Shown here: one piece after another, positions 47,624 through 57,732 of the stretch
How positions within the stretch are numbered: position 1 is the first letter of the stretch
Layout: every line of letters begins with the position of its first letter
Assembly: GCF_017875465.1 (NCBI RefSeq)
Contig: NZ_JAGGMQ010000001.1
Span: 5,099,549-5,163,548 of the forward strand
Reading direction: 5' to 3'
Length of the DNA stretch: 64,000 bases
Origin: Winslowiella toletana
Lineage (GTDB): Bacteria; Pseudomonadota; Gammaproteobacteria; Enterobacterales; Enterobacteriaceae
Position numbers and translations under genes: made by a program
The notes under the pieces: generated by a model
Seen by the model: only the letters and a program-made list of their open reading frames with translations
The model's database searches: none
Told to the model about the DNA's origin: nothing

Positions 47624-49243
47624 TTAGTGCTGCAAAATATACATCTCGCGGCTATAAGCAACATCTTCCGGGTTGGTAATCGGATAGCCTTTCACCCATG
47701 GCTTAATCAGACGGCCATTGGTGTACTGATAAATCGGCGCAATTGGCGCCTGTTCGGCAATCAGCTGCTCGGCCTGGTTGTAATCATCATTGCGCGCCTC
47801 CGCATTGCCTTCACTACTGGCTTTTTCCAGCACGCTATCGTAATTCGCATCTTTAAAGCGCGCGATATTGCCGCTATGGCTGGAAGTCAGCAGGCTGAGG
47901 AAGGTTGAAGGCTCATTGTAGTCGCCAACCCAGGAAGCGCGGATAACATCGAAATTACCGGTGTTGCGGCTGTCGATATAGGTTTTCCACTCCTGGTTTT
48001 GCAACCTGACGTTAACCCCGAGGTTCTTCTTCCACATAGAGGCGACGGCAATTGCAATCTTCTGGTTATTTTCCGAGATATTATACAGCAGTGTCAGATT
48101 AAGGGGTTTCGACGGACCATAACCCGCAGCGGCCAGCAGCGCTTTCGCCTGTGCGTTCAGCTCTTCCTGCGCATGCTGTTGCAGGATGCTGGCTTTCGGC
48201 TTAAAGCCAGCAGTCACATCCGGCGTAAAGTGCCATGCCGGTTTTTCACCGGTGCCCAGTACCTTTTCGGCAATAATCTGGCGATCAATACTCCAGGAGA
48301 GCGCCTTACGAACGCGCACATCAGCGGTCGGCCCTTTCTGCGTATTAAATGCGTAATAGTAGGTGCCGAGCTGATCCGGCGTATAGACCTCATGCGGGAT
48401 CTGCTTTTTCAGCAGCTGATAGAGGTTTTTCGGGAATGACTCGGTAATATCGATATCGCCTGCGCGATAGCGCTTGGTGGCGCTGGATTCTTCGTTAATC
48501 GGCACAAAGGTCACTTTATTCAGTACCGTATGCGGGTTATCCCAGTAGTGTTGATTACGCACCAGCACCAGCTTTTCATTCACCACCCGATCCTGCAATG
48601 TATAAGCGCCGTTACCCACCAGATTTCCCGGCTTTGTCCAGTCATTACCCAGCTTCTCAACCACCTTTTGCGGTGTCGGATAGAAAGCAAAATTGGCGGT
48701 CAGACTGACAAAGTAAGGCACTGGTTTATCCAGCGTCACCTTCAGACGATAATCATCCAGCGCCGTTACGCCAAGTTTGTCCGCGGGCATTTCACCTTTG
48801 GTAATCGCTCTGGCGTTTTCAATCCCGGCCAGATCGGCAAACCAGGCAAATGAGGAGGTGTTTTTCGGATCAACCAGCCGACGCCAGCTCCAGACAAAAT
48901 CATGGGCGGTAACCGGCTCGCCATTTGACCAGCGCGCATCTTTGCGCAGCGTAAAGGTCCAGGTTTTATTGTCATTCGTTTGCCAGCTCAGCGCCACGCC
49001 CGGTACAATTTTGCCCTGCGCATCCTGATTAGTCAGTCCTTCGAAAAGATCGCGGATCACCTGGATTTCCGGCAGCCCGACAGCTTTTACCGGATCAAGT
49101 GAGGCCGGTTCATCTTTAATATGACGCACAATCTCCTGCTTTGCGGCCAGCTCAGTACCGGCAGGAACGGTGGCGGCTGTCGCCGTAAAACAGGCGCTGG
49201 CAATCAGCAGCGCGCTCAGAGTTAAGCGAAATGTTTTGGTCAT
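47624..49243 (-). CDS. mppA: MppA, periplasmic murein tripeptide-binding protein
   Basis: A 539-residue solute-binding protein (family 5) with signal peptide MTKTFRLTLSALLIASACF ending TATAA. It follows E. coli MppA: KQEIVRHIKDEPASLDPVKA, GLPEIQVIRDLFEGL, GDIDITESFPKN, GTYYYAFNTQKGPTADVRVR, NTGNFDVIRASWVGDYNEPS, IAPIYQYTNGRLIKPW. MppA delivers L-Ala-gamma-D-Glu-meso-DAP to the Opp transporter. The ATG at 49243 has AGGACAGG upstream and opens the signal peptide. Divergent from mpaA, which acts on the same peptide. Confidence 0.95.
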   Translation of the reverse strand: MTKTFRLTLSALLIASACFTATAATVPAGTELAAKQEIVRHIKDEPASLDPVKAVGLPEIQVIRDLFEGLTNQDAQGKIVPGVALSWQTNDNKTWTFTLRKDARWSNGEPVTAHDFVWSWRRLVDPKNTSSFAWFADLAGIENARAITKGEMPADKLGVTALDDYRLKVTLDKPVPYFVSLTANFAFYPTPQKVVEKLGNDWTKPGNLVGNGAYTLQDRVVNEKLVLVRNQHYWDNPHTVLNKVTFVPINEESSATKRYRAGDIDITESFPKNLYQLLKKQIPHEVYTPDQLGTYYYAFNTQKGPTADVRVRKALSWSIDRQIIAEKVLGTGEKPAWHFTPDVTAGFKPKASILQQHAQEELNAQAKALLAAAGYGPSKPLNLTLLYNISENNQKIAIAVASMWKKNLGVNVRLQNQEWKTYIDSRNTGNFDVIRASWVGDYNEPSTFLSLLTSSHSGNIARFKDANYDSVLEKASSEGNAEARNDDYNQAEQLIAEQAPIAPIYQYTNGRLIKPWVKGYPITNPEDVAYSREMYILQH

Positions 49244-49404
49244 AACCTGTCCTTCAGCTGTCGACATTAATATACAAAAAATGATGCGCCGGGTCGGGGG
49301 CGATATCTGGCACTGTAGCGCAAATAGTTGATCGATAAATAGCTATTTTCTAAAACGCCATTTTACGTTAGCTTTATTGCGAACATCTTCACAGGAGCGA
49401 CATC

Positions 49405-50112
49405 ATGTCTTTATTACACCCGCGTCCGCAGCGCGGCATGCTGGATGCCACCATGAAAAACTATGGCACTTCACAACTGGGCGCGCCGCTGCTGTGGTTT
49501 CCGGCACCGAATGCCGATGAGGAGAGCGGGCTGATTCTGGCGGGCACGCATGGCGATGAAACCGCGGCGGTCGTCACCCTCTCCTGTGCGATGCGCACCC
49601 TGCAGGAGCCGCACCGACGCCATCATGTGGTGCTGGCGGTCAATCCGGATGGTTGTCAGCTCGGTTTGCGCGCTAACTCGCGCGGCGTCGATCTGAACCG
49701 TAATTTTCCGGCGGCTAACTGGCAATCTGGCGATACCGTCTATCGCTGGAACAGCGCGGCCGATGAGCGCGATGTGCTGCTCTCTACCGGCGACTATCCC
49801 GCTTCAGAAAGCGAAACCCAGGCGCTGTGCGACCTGATCCATCATTTGCAGCCGCCGTGGGTGGTCACTTTCCACGAACCTTTAGCCTGCATTGAAGATC
49901 CCCACAGCAGCCTGCTGGGACACTGGCTGGCAAAAAAAATGGCGCTGCCGCTGGTCACCAGTGTCGGCTACGCCACGCCCGGCTCTTTCGGCAGCTGGTG
50001 CGCCGATCTCGGCCTGCCCTGTATCACCGCGGAGCTGCCGCCGATTGCCGCCGATGAAGCAACGGAAAAATACCTGCACGCCATGGTCGATCTGCTTAGC
50101 TGGCAGCCGTAA
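49405..50112 (+). CDS. mpaA: murein tripeptide amidase MpaA
   Basis: A 235-residue M14-type zinc carboxypeptidase/amidase. Zinc ligands in GTHGDE and SFHE-type VTFHEPLACIEDP; also VNPDGCQLGLRANSRGVDLN (with RNFP) and SFGSWCADLGLPCITAELPP with the catalytic Glu. It cleaves the gamma-D-Glu-DAP bond of murein tripeptide in the cytoplasm; the L-Ala-D-Glu product goes to YcjG. AGGAG precedes the ATG. The last 17 bases overlap the 3' end of ycjG on the other strand. Confidence 0.94.
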   Translation: MSLLHPRPQRGMLDATMKNYGTSQLGAPLLWFPAPNADEESGLILAGTHGDETAAVVTLSCAMRTLQEPHRRHHVVLAVNPDGCQLGLRANSRGVDLNRNFPAANWQSGDTVYRWNSAADERDVLLSTGDYPASESETQALCDLIHHLQPPWVVTFHEPLACIEDPHSSLLGHWLAKKMALPLVTSVGYATPGSFGSWCADLGLPCITAELPPIAADEATEKYLHAMVDLLSWQP

Positions 50113-51073
50113 GATCGATACTGCCGCTGGAGAAGTGCAAGCCTGGCTCAACGTCTACCGCCAGCCAGGTAGGCCCGTCCAGGTCGACAAAACGCGCGCC
50201 GGGGGCCAGCGGCAACGCGGCGCTGATTGCCCTTGAGGTGCAGAGCATACATCCGAGCATAATAGTGAAGCCCGCCGCCTTTGCCTGCTGCGCCAGCGCC
50301 AGCGCTTCGGTCAGCCCACCGGTTTTATCCAGTTTGATATTGATCATCTCATAGCGTTTTGCCAGCGCACTCAGGCTGTCGCGCGTATGGCAGCTCTCAT
50401 CAGCACAAACCGGCAGCGGATGGATAAAGTTCTCCAGTGCCGCATCATCCTGCGCCGGTAGTGGCTGTTCCAGCATCAGCACACCGAGATCGGCCAGCAA
50501 CTGGCAGCGTGACGCCAGCCCTTCACTTTTCCAGGATTCATTAGCATCGACTATCAGCATCGCCTCCGGCACCGCCGCGCGGATCGCCATCAGTCGTTCA
50601 GTGATCAGATGATCATCCATTTTAATCTTCAGCAGGCGCGCACCGTTTTGCCATAACGCCAGTGCGCTGCTGGCCATCGCCTCAGGCGCATCAATACTGA
50701 CGGTCTGCGCCATACTGATATGCCCGGGCCGGGTGGTGGCAGTCAGTTGCCATAAGCTGCTGCCGCTCTGCTGCGCCTGTAAATCCCATAGTGCGCTGTC
50801 AACTGCATTACGCGCGGCACCAGCGGGCAACAGAGTTTGCAGCTCATCGCGCGTAACGCCGCGTTCAAGTTGCGGCAATATCGCCGCAATCTGCGCCAGC
50901 ACTGAGGCTTCGGTTTCGCCATAGCGTGGATAAGGGGTACATTCGCCCACACCTTTCACCCCATTATCTTCCAGTTCCACCACCACCACGCCCGCTTCAG
51001 TACGCGCGCCGCGCGCAATCACAAACGGAGTATGTAACGGCCAGGCTTCCGGATATACTTTTACCGCTCTCAT
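50096..51073 (-). CDS. ycjG: L-Ala-D/L-Glu epimerase
   Basis: A 325-residue enolase-superfamily enzyme (muconate lactonising subgroup). Catalytic Lys in LLKIKMDD (KxK), metal ligands Asp in LIVDANESW, Glu in MLEQPLPA and Asp in VCADESCH, and the second Lys in MINIKLDKTGG. It epimerises L-Ala-D-Glu from murein recycling to L-Ala-L-Glu. The ATG at 51073 (MRAVKVYPEAW) matches E. coli YcjG; a longer frame upstream is not used. Convergent overlap with mpaA of 17 bases, and divergent from tpx. Confidence 0.94.
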   Translation of the reverse strand: MRAVKVYPEAWPLHTPFVIARGARTEAGVVVVELEDNGVKGVGECTPYPRYGETEASVLAQIAAILPQLERGVTRDELQTLLPAGAARNAVDSALWDLQAQQSGSSLWQLTATTRPGHISMAQTVSIDAPEAMASSALALWQNGARLLKIKMDDHLITERLMAIRAAVPEAMLIVDANESWKSEGLASRCQLLADLGVLMLEQPLPAQDDAALENFIHPLPVCADESCHTRDSLSALAKRYEMINIKLDKTGGLTEALALAQQAKAAGFTIMLGCMLCTSRAISAALPLAPGARFVDLDGPTWLAVDVEPGLHFSSGSIDLTAAS

Positions 51074-51272
51074 CCACGTTTCCTTTTGATTTCTTTTGCT
51101 TAGTTTTAGCCCATCAGCCGCCGCTGCGCTATCAGGCCAGGCAAAATATTCACCCTGTGCCACGCTTAATGGTTAAGCGCATGTCACGAACATGTCATAT
51201 AATTTTGCTCTCTTTATCGGGCCAGTTCACCTGGGCTGGCCGACGTGTCAAACACATGTAAAAGGAACCACT

Positions 51273-51776
51273 ATGTCTCAGACAGTCCATTTTCAGGGTA
51301 ACCCGGTAACGGTTGCGGGTCAGATTCCGGTGCCAGGCCAGGCAGCAAAGCCATTCAGCCTCGTAGCCAAGAATCTTTCTGATGTTTCACTCTCTGACTA
51401 CGCAGGCAAGCGTAAAGTCCTGAATATTTTCCCCAGTATTGATACCGGCGTCTGCGCTGCATCAGTGCGTAAGTTTAATCAGCTGGCGAGCGAGCTGGAT
51501 AATACGGTGGTGTTATGTATCTCTGCCGACCTCCCTTTTGCCCAGTCGCGTTTTTGCGGTTCAGATGGCTTAACCAACGTCGTAACGCTGTCTACTTTGC
51601 GCGGCGCTGAGTTTAAAGAAGATTATGGTGTGGCGATTGTTGATGGCCCACTACAGGGTCTGACTGCCCGTGCGGTCGTGGTGCTGGATGATAAAGACCA
51701 GGTGCTGTACAGCCAGCTGGTGCCGGAAATCACCACCGAGCCGGATTACGATGCGGCGCTGGCAGCGCTGAAGTAA
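51273..51776 (+). CDS. tpx: thiol peroxidase Tpx
   Basis: A 167-residue atypical two-Cys peroxiredoxin: [18 protein letters not shown], peroxidatic Cys in [15 protein letters not shown], resolving Cys in SRFCGSDGL. It reduces lipid and alkyl hydroperoxides using thioredoxin. The ATG at 51273 has AAAGGA upstream; 27 more codons are open but do not match the family. TATAAT at 51198-51203 is a likely -10. Ends in a hairpin shared with tyrR. Confidence 0.96.
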   Translation: MSQTVHFQGNPVTVAGQIPVPGQAAKPFSLVAKNLSDVSLSDYAGKRKVLNIFPSIDTGVCAASVRKFNQLASELDNTVVLCISADLPFAQSRFCGSDGLTNVVTLSTLRGAEFKEDYGVAIVDGPLQGLTARAVVVLDDKDQVLYSQLVPEITTEPDYDAALAALK

Positions 51777-51782
51777 CAAACC

Positions 51783-51805
51783 GGGCGAGGAATAACCCCT
51801 CGCCC
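51783..51805. terminator. bidirectional hairpin between tpx and tyrR
   Basis: GGGCGAGG and CCTCGCCC arms with a seven-base loop, followed by TGCAGTTTT on the plus strand. Confidence 0.7.
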
Positions 51806-51812
51806 TGCAGTT

Positions 51813-53372
51813 TTAACTCTCTTTTTTCTGACTCAGCCCGTATTCGCGCAGTTTATTGGCGATAGCGGTATGCGACACGCCGAGACGTTTCGCCAGCTTA
51901 CGCGTGCTGGGATACGACAGATACAGACGCATCAGCACCGAGCGTTCAAAGCGGCTGGTGATTTCATCCAGTGATCCTTCAATCGCATCATCGCCCAGCG
52001 ACACTTCCATTGAAAACTCCGGCAGAATGATATCCTGCGGACGCAATTCATAACCTTCCAGCTGGGTTAAGGCGCGGTAGAGCGCATTCTTGAGCTGACG
52101 CACATTGCCTGGCCAGTTATAGCGGGTTAAAAATGCGTTCAGCTGCGGCGACAGACGCGGGCGCGCCACTCCCTGCTCATCGGCAAAGCGGGCAACAAAC
52201 ATCTCGGTCAGCGGCAGGATATCCTGCGGACGATCGCGCAGCGGCGGCAGATTGATGGTTAATACATTCAGGCGATAAAACAGATCCTCGCGGAACTCGC
52301 CGCGATGCACCATTTCGGTCAGGTTTTTCTGCGTGGCGCAAATCACCCGCACATCGACATGCACCTCGTGCTCTTCGCCGACCCGGCGGAACGTGCCATC
52401 ATTAAGAAAACGCAGCAGTTTGGTCTGCATCCGTGGCGACATTTCGCCAATCTCATCCAGCAATACCGAACCGCCATTCGCCTGTTCAAAGAAGCCTTTT
52501 TTACCTTCCAGCGCATTAGGATAGGCTCCGGCCGCATGGCCGAACAGTTCACTTTCCGCCACATCATCCGGCAGTGAGGCGCAGTTAAGCGCGAGGAACG
52601 GTTTTTTGCCACGTGTACTGCGCAGATGACAGGCACGCGCCAGCATATCTTTACCAGTGCCGGTATCACCAACAATCAGCAATGGCGCATCAAGCATCGC
52701 CAGCTTGCGTGCCTGCTCCACCACCTGACGCATTTTCGGGTTAACCGCGACCAGATGATCGAATTCCGTTTCATCATTTACCGCCAGATTCTGCAGCTGT
52801 TGTCCCATCCGCGCCGTGGATTTCAGCATAACGACTGCGCCCACCAGACTGCTCTGCATCTCATTATCGGCGACGGTCAGAATGGGCCGCGCCTCCATCA
52901 AGAAATCGCGCCCCTGAATCACCACATGCTGTGTCTGGGGTTCTACGCGTTCACTCTCCAGCCAGCGGGTGAAATTAAAACCGCTGATCAATGAGCTGAC
53001 GGTGTAGTTACGAATTTTCTGTTCATCGAGATCAAACAGGGTTTGCGCCGCCGGATTCGCCAGTTCCACTTTACTTCTCAGATCAATGGAAAACACCGGC
53101 TCCGGCAGCGCCACCAGCAGAGCGCTCAGGGCGCGATGTTCGCGCTCTGAAGGCATAAAAGAGACGGTACGCACATCGGTCACGCCAGGAATGCGGCGGA
53201 TTTCAGCCATCAGATTACTGAACTGCTCAAAAGCGATGGAGGAAAAGTTAAGATAGATGCGACCAATAGTGGCGATTTCAATACCGCGCAGATCAATACT
53301 GCGTTCAACCAGCAAATCCAGCAGTTCGCGCGTCAGACCAAGTCGGTCCTGGCAAAAGACTTCCAAACGCAT
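51813..53372 (-). CDS. tyrR: TyrR, aromatic amino acid regulator
   Basis: A 519-residue protein. Order: ACT domain (MRLEVFCQDRLGLTRELLDL), PAS domain (LPEPVFSIDLRSKVELANPA), AAA+ domain (Walker A VGDTGTGKDM, SELFGHA, LLDEIGEMSP), and a C-terminal helix-turn-helix (STRKLAKRLGVSHTAIANKL). It represses or activates aroF, tyrP, mtr and others with Tyr, Phe or Trp. The loop where sigma-54 activators have GAFTGA reads GAYPNA here; E. coli TyrR has lost these residues. The ATG at 53372 is the family start, with weak ribosome binding. Confidence 0.96.
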   Translation of the reverse strand: MRLEVFCQDRLGLTRELLDLLVERSIDLRGIEIATIGRIYLNFSSIAFEQFSNLMAEIRRIPGVTDVRTVSFMPSEREHRALSALLVALPEPVFSIDLRSKVELANPAAQTLFDLDEQKIRNYTVSSLISGFNFTRWLESERVEPQTQHVVIQGRDFLMEARPILTVADNEMQSSLVGAVVMLKSTARMGQQLQNLAVNDETEFDHLVAVNPKMRQVVEQARKLAMLDAPLLIVGDTGTGKDMLARACHLRSTRGKKPFLALNCASLPDDVAESELFGHAAGAYPNALEGKKGFFEQANGGSVLLDEIGEMSPRMQTKLLRFLNDGTFRRVGEEHEVHVDVRVICATQKNLTEMVHRGEFREDLFYRLNVLTINLPPLRDRPQDILPLTEMFVARFADEQGVARPRLSPQLNAFLTRYNWPGNVRQLKNALYRALTQLEGYELRPQDIILPEFSMEVSLGDDAIEGSLDEITSRFERSVLMRLYLSYPSTRKLAKRLGVSHTAIANKLREYGLSQKKES

Positions 53373-53486
53373 TGGGTTGGCCTTGTTCAATAATGGAAAA
53401 AACGATTACTGAAGATAATACGCCAACATCCGCCAGGTCTGAAGCGATCTGTCATGAAAAGTTGACAGGTGTGATGCGGAATGCCG

Positions 53487-54551
53487 TCACTGCTGGGTTT
53501 TGCTGTTGCCCTGAACTGTATCTTTTAGTTGACCAATTAACTCGCGGCGGAAATCACCCAGTCGCGGTTTATCATCTTCCAGCCACGGCAACGGTCGGCA
53601 TAACTCCATCGCTTTAATGCCGAGACGCGCGGTAAGCAGCCCAACACCGATACCCTGTGCGGCACGGGCAGAAAGACGCGCGGCGATGTCCTGTGAGATC
53701 CAGTCCATCCCCACTTCGCGCACCAGCTCTGAAGCGCCAGCGAAAGCGATATTCAGCAGCACCAGACGGAACAGACGAAGCCGGCTAAAGTAGCCCAGTT
53801 CAATGCCGTAAATCGCCGCGATGCGATTGACCAGCCGCAGATTACGCCAGGCGATAAACGCCATATCCACCAGCGCCAGCGGGCTGACGGCGATCATCAG
53901 CGTCGATTCCGCCGCCGAGCGACTGATTTCACGCCGCGCCTGACGATCCTGCACCGGCTGTACCAGCTGGGCATAGAGCGCGACAACTTCGCGGTCATTA
54001 TGGGTTTCATGCAGCGACGCCTGCCAGCGTTGTAGCGCCGGATGCCCCTGATCCAGACCGGCCTGACGCGCCAGCTTCTCGCAAAACTCACGGCCTTTGC
54101 CCATACCATGGCTGTGCAACAGCTCGCGGCCAATATCACGCTCTTCCGCACGCTCACGCAATTTGTACAGGCGACGCCATTCAGAGGCCAGCGAACCGAC
54201 ACCCGCCAGCACTATCAGACCTCCCGCCACGCCGCCCGTCAGCGCTGCCCAGTCCTGGGTCAGCCAGGCGTTATGCATCCATTGCACGCCCTGTGCCACC
54301 ACACTGACGCCAGACAGCGCCAGACCGGCGGTGACCAGTTTACGCCACAGGCTGCGTTCAGGGCGCAATGCGGCTTCTACCGCACGCTCACCCGCGCCCT
54401 CTTCCAGCGGCTCCGCCTCTTCCGCCTGCTGGACAATAAATTGTGAATCCTGCCGGGTAAAAGCGACCGCGGGCTTGATCAGCGGCGGCTGCTCAGCTTC
54501 CAGCGGTTTGGCAAAATCGATACGGGCCTTCAGCGGCTTATTGTCATTCAT
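53487..54551 (-). CDS. ycjF: YcjF, DUF697 inner-membrane protein
   Basis: A 354-residue protein matching E. coli YcjF: charged N-terminus ([12 protein letters not shown]), [17 protein letters not shown] membrane segment, a second hydrophobic segment, then the DUF697 region ([58 protein letters not shown]). It is expressed with psp genes in E. coli; molecular role unknown. The ATG overlaps the ycjX stop by four bases. Confidence 0.93.
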   Translation of the reverse strand: MNDNKPLKARIDFAKPLEAEQPPLIKPAVAFTRQDSQFIVQQAEEAEPLEEGAGERAVEAALRPERSLWRKLVTAGLALSGVSVVAQGVQWMHNAWLTQDWAALTGGVAGGLIVLAGVGSLASEWRRLYKLRERAEERDIGRELLHSHGMGKGREFCEKLARQAGLDQGHPALQRWQASLHETHNDREVVALYAQLVQPVQDRQARREISRSAAESTLMIAVSPLALVDMAFIAWRNLRLVNRIAAIYGIELGYFSRLRLFRLVLLNIAFAGASELVREVGMDWISQDIAARLSARAAQGIGVGLLTARLGIKAMELCRPLPWLEDDKPRLGDFRRELIGQLKDTVQGNSKTQQ

Positions 54552-55945
54552 CGCAGTTTATCTCCCAGTAAAAATTCCAGCGCCGCATCCATACGAATAT
54601 GTGGCAACGGCCGATCGACATCAATATTTTGTGGCCGGAACTGTTCAAAGTGAAAGCCCTGCTGCTGCCAGAACGCATTGCCCGGCAGGCGTGGCGGCAC
54701 TTCGCCAGGATAAAAGGTTAATGGCTCATTATCCTGTAAACGATGACCGCGCAGCGCCGGGATTTTTTCGCCCTGATGATCGACCAGCCCGCTCTGTGTC
54801 GCCTGCACTGACGCCAGCCCAACACAATCCATGGTAATGCCTTCAAAGGCGGCATTCTGCCAGGCATCCTGAACCAGCTGCTGCAACAGTGATACCAGGT
54901 TAGCGTGCTGATCGGCGGTAACGTGATCCGACTTGGTGGCGGCAAACAGCAGTTTATCGATCACTGGCGAGAACAGGCGGCGAAACAGCGTGCGCTGGCC
55001 ATAGTGAAAACTCTGCATCAGCTGAGTTAACGCCAGCCGCATATCATTAAACGCCTGTGGCCCGCTGTTCAGCGGTTGCAGGCAGTCCACCAGCACAATC
55101 TGCCGGTCAAATTTCAGGAAGTAGTTCTTATAGAAATCTTTTACCACATGCTGGCAGTAGTAGTTAAAGCGCGCGCGCAGGGTGCCAAGATTGCTGTGCT
55201 TATCCGCCTGCGCCAGCTTCGACTCGCCGTCGGCATCCACATCCGGCCACGGGAAAAATTGCAGCGCCGGTGCGCCAGCCATCTCGCCCGGCAGCACAAA
55301 ACGTCCCGGCTGAATAAAGTGCAGCCCTTCCCGCTTACAGCGCAGCAGATAGTCGGTCCACGCCTGCGCAATCTCCGCCAGACGATTTTCGTCAGCGGGC
55401 GCCAGCGGATCCAGCCCGGCGCAGAGGTCGCGCCAGGGCTGCGCCCATTCGGCGCGATCGCCCTGCAGCAGGCCGGTCATCTGCCGTGACCAGCTGAGAT
55501 AATCCTGCGCCAGCATAGGCAGATCGAGCAGCCACTCGCCCGGATAGTCAACAATCTCCAGATACAGCGTTGAGGTCTCTTTAAAATGGCGCAGCAACGA
55601 GTCACGCGAACGGTAGCGCAGCGCCAGGCGCATTTCACTGACCCCGCGCGTCGGCGTTGGCCAGTTTGGCGGCGTGGCATACAGTTGCGACAACCCTTCG
55701 TCATAGGTGAAACGCTGAATACCCATATCACGCTGCGGTACGCGTTTTACCCCCAGCAGCCGATCTTCCCGCGCCGCCGAAAACATCGGCAGGCGTGCAC
55801 CGGCGTGGACGTTCAGCAACTGGTTAACCATTGAGGTAATAAATGCCGTCTTGCCGCTGCGGCTCAGGCCGGTGACAGCAAGACGCAGATGGCGATCCAC
55901 GCCGCGATTTACCAGCGACATCAATTCATTTTGCAGTCGTTTCAT
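54548..55945 (-). CDS. ycjX: YcjX, DUF463 P-loop GTPase-like protein
   Basis: A 465-residue protein with P-loop in [17 protein letters not shown] and the family blocks [57 protein letters not shown] and [14 protein letters not shown]. This matches E. coli YcjX, a stress-induced nucleotide-binding protein with a Ras-like fold. Its start lies 20 bases inside pspD, and its stop overlaps ycjF, so it reads as the distal part of the psp transcript. Confidence 0.93.
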   Translation of the reverse strand: MKRLQNELMSLVNRGVDRHLRLAVTGLSRSGKTAFITSMVNQLLNVHAGARLPMFSAAREDRLLGVKRVPQRDMGIQRFTYDEGLSQLYATPPNWPTPTRGVSEMRLALRYRSRDSLLRHFKETSTLYLEIVDYPGEWLLDLPMLAQDYLSWSRQMTGLLQGDRAEWAQPWRDLCAGLDPLAPADENRLAEIAQAWTDYLLRCKREGLHFIQPGRFVLPGEMAGAPALQFFPWPDVDADGESKLAQADKHSNLGTLRARFNYYCQHVVKDFYKNYFLKFDRQIVLVDCLQPLNSGPQAFNDMRLALTQLMQSFHYGQRTLFRRLFSPVIDKLLFAATKSDHVTADQHANLVSLLQQLVQDAWQNAAFEGITMDCVGLASVQATQSGLVDHQGEKIPALRGHRLQDNEPLTFYPGEVPPRLPGNAFWQQQGFHFEQFRPQNIDVDRPLPHIRMDAALEFLLGDKLR

Positions 55946-56171
55946 TGGTCTCCTTGACGAAGCGCGCCGATACTTTGCGCATCACGCGCGCCAGAATCGG
56001 TTCCAGCGCCAGCGTCAGCAGAATGCGCAACGGGCGGCGAGCGACAGATTTTACTGCCCAACCGGCGATACCGCCCGGTCCATATGTGACTGCATTGATA
56101 ATGATAAATTTACCAGCCGATTTCAACGCGGGCGCAGCGTTACGGCGCAAAGTGTTTTGCCAGTCGCGCAT
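55926..56171 (-). CDS. pspD: phage shock protein D
   Basis: An 81-residue protein. The core NAVTYGPGGIAGWAVKSVAR followed by RPLRILLTLALEPIL matches E. coli PspD (73 residues), a peripheral inner-membrane protein of unclear function. The ATG at 56171 has GGGAGAA upstream; the frame is open for 51 more codons, which I regard as non-coding. The 3' end overlaps ycjX by 20 bases. Confidence 0.88.
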   Translation of the reverse strand: MRDWQNTLRRNAAPALKSAGKFIIINAVTYGPGGIAGWAVKSVARRPLRILLTLALEPILARVMRKVSARFVKETNETTAK

Positions 56172-56229
56172 GACAGGTTCTCCCGAAAGGTTAACAGAGG
56201 GCCAGGCAACTGGCCCGCGCAGAATGAAA

Positions 56230-56592
56230 TCAGAGCTGACTGAAGCGGCTACGCACGCTGAAGGTTTCGGAGGTGACATAGCGTTCCACCTCGCGTAAGC
56301 GTCCCTCGCCAGCCTGTAACTCATTGCTGAGTTCGTTCAGCAACTGGTGTGCAGTTGGCGACGGCTGCTCGTCGTCGGCGCCGTACGGCATCGGATCGAG
56401 CACCCAGCTCAGAATAAAGTAGGCGACGATGGTGAACATAAACAGGCCGAAAAACAGCGACAGCACCACGATAATGCGTACCAGACGTACCGGAATATCC
56501 AGATACTGGGCGATACCGGCGCAGACGCCTTTGAACTTACCCTGCTGTGGAATACGCCATAACTTTTTTCCTTTAATTGATAATCCTGTCAT
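56230..56592 (-). CDS. pspC: phage shock protein C
   Basis: A 120-residue protein: the PspC domain KLWRIPQQGKFKGVCAGIAQ with YLDIPVRLVRI, one membrane segment (VLSLFFGLFMFTIVAYFIL), then a C-terminal coiled-coil region. With PspB it binds PspA at the membrane under stress, releasing PspF. The ATG overlaps the pspB stop by four bases (ATGA). Confidence 0.95.
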   Translation of the reverse strand: MTGLSIKGKKLWRIPQQGKFKGVCAGIAQYLDIPVRLVRIIVVLSLFFGLFMFTIVAYFILSWVLDPMPYGADDEQPSPTAHQLLNELSNELQAGEGRLREVERYVTSETFSVRSRFSQL

Positions 56593-56816
56593 GGCTGCCT
56601 CCAGTGAGGATGTTCTGCATCGAGAATCTCTTCCAGCGCCTGAATACGCTCACGCATGCGGCGCGCATCCTGGGTTAACTGCTGCAGACGCTGCATATCG
56701 TTTTGCGATAATTCAGCGCCGCTGTTCTGACGATTGCTGTAGTGCAGCCATAACCAGATCGGTGCCACAAACAGCACAAAAATTGTCAGCGGTATGGCAA
56801 GAAATAACGCGCTCAT
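56589..56816 (-). CDS. pspB: phage shock protein B
   Basis: A 75-residue protein with an N-terminal membrane helix (LFLAIPLTIFVLFVAPIWLW) and a leucine-zipper-like cytoplasmic part (LSQNDMQRLQQLTQDARRMR, ERIQALEEIL), matching E. coli PspB. It works with PspC as the stress sensor. It starts 81 bases after pspA. Confidence 0.95.
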   Translation of the reverse strand: MSALFLAIPLTIFVLFVAPIWLWLHYSNRQNSGAELSQNDMQRLQQLTQDARRMRERIQALEEILDAEHPHWRQP

Positions 56817-56897
56817 TCACTCTCCTTGACCTTGTCTGCCCGTAAAACGGGACGGTGATGATTCAGCGGGCATCGCGGTCAATGCCCGGGGGCGAAC

Positions 56898-57566
56898 TTA
56901 TTCGCTACGATTATTCATTTTGGCTTTTAACGCGTTCAGCTGCTCACTGATCTCATCACTGGCTTTCAGTTCGGCAAATTCCTGATCGAGCGTTTTCTTT
57001 TTACCAAAGCTGACGCTTTCCGCTTCGGCTTCCATATGATCGATACGCCGCTCAAAGGATTCGAAGCGCGCCATTGCATCATCAATTTTACCGCTGTCCA
57101 GCTGACGGCGCACATCACGTGATGAAGAGGCGGCCTGATGGCGCAGCGTCAGCGCCTGCTGACGGGCGCGGGTTTCGGTGAGTTTTTTCTCCAGCTCACC
57201 GATTTCACCTTTCATACGCTCCAGCGTCTCTTCTACCTGGCTCACTTCCTGCTTCAGGCTGGCGATCAGATCGGTCAGTTTCTGTTTTTCAATCAGCGCA
57301 GCGCGCGCCAGATCATCTTTATCCTTACGCAGCGCCAGTTCGGCTTTTTCCTGCCACTCATTCTGCTGCGTCTCAGCCTGATCGATACGGCGAATCAGAT
57401 GTTTCTTTTCCGCCAGCGCACGGGCAGAGTTGGAGCGGACTTCCACCAGCGTATCTTCCATCTCCTGAATCATCAGGCGCACCAGCTTCTGTGGATCTTC
57501 CGCTTTTTCCAGCAATGAATTGATGTTGGCGTTCACGATGTCGGCAAAACGAGAAAAAATACCCAT
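56898..57566 (-). CDS. pspA: phage shock protein A
   Basis: A 222-residue PspA/IM30 (ESCRT-III-like) protein: [20 protein letters not shown] amphipathic start, [16 protein letters not shown], then long coiled coils to [15 protein letters not shown]. It inhibits PspF in the cytoplasm and, under stress, forms scaffolds on the inner membrane that limit proton leak. The ATG at 57566 matches the family. Transcribed from a sigma-54 promoter, divergent from pspF. Confidence 0.97.
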   Translation of the reverse strand: MGIFSRFADIVNANINSLLEKAEDPQKLVRLMIQEMEDTLVEVRSNSARALAEKKHLIRRIDQAETQQNEWQEKAELALRKDKDDLARAALIEKQKLTDLIASLKQEVSQVEETLERMKGEIGELEKKLTETRARQQALTLRHQAASSSRDVRRQLDSGKIDDAMARFESFERRIDHMEAEAESVSFGKKKTLDQEFAELKASDEISEQLNALKAKMNNRSE

Positions 57567-57618
57567 AATTAAAACCCTCATTAATATTGTCTGTGTTGCG
57601 CCAGGCGCTAATTTCTTA

Positions 57619-57636
57619 ATTCAAGATGCGTGCCAG
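57619..57636 (-). promoter_or_regulatory. sigma-54 promoter of the psp operon
   Basis: On the minus strand CTGGCACGCATCTTGAAT fits the -24/-12 consensus TGGCAC-N5-TTGC except at the final C. It lies about 55 bases before pspA. AATCAATAACATA further upstream resembles an IHF site, and PspF sites are expected closer to pspF, but I could not define them. Confidence 0.85.
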
Positions 57637-57732
57637 TTTATATGTTATTGATTTTTAATAAGTCACTTGCTTTACATCGCCACAGGCAGCGCGTAAGGTG
57701 GTTTCAGACACTAACATCTGGTGAAATTCATC

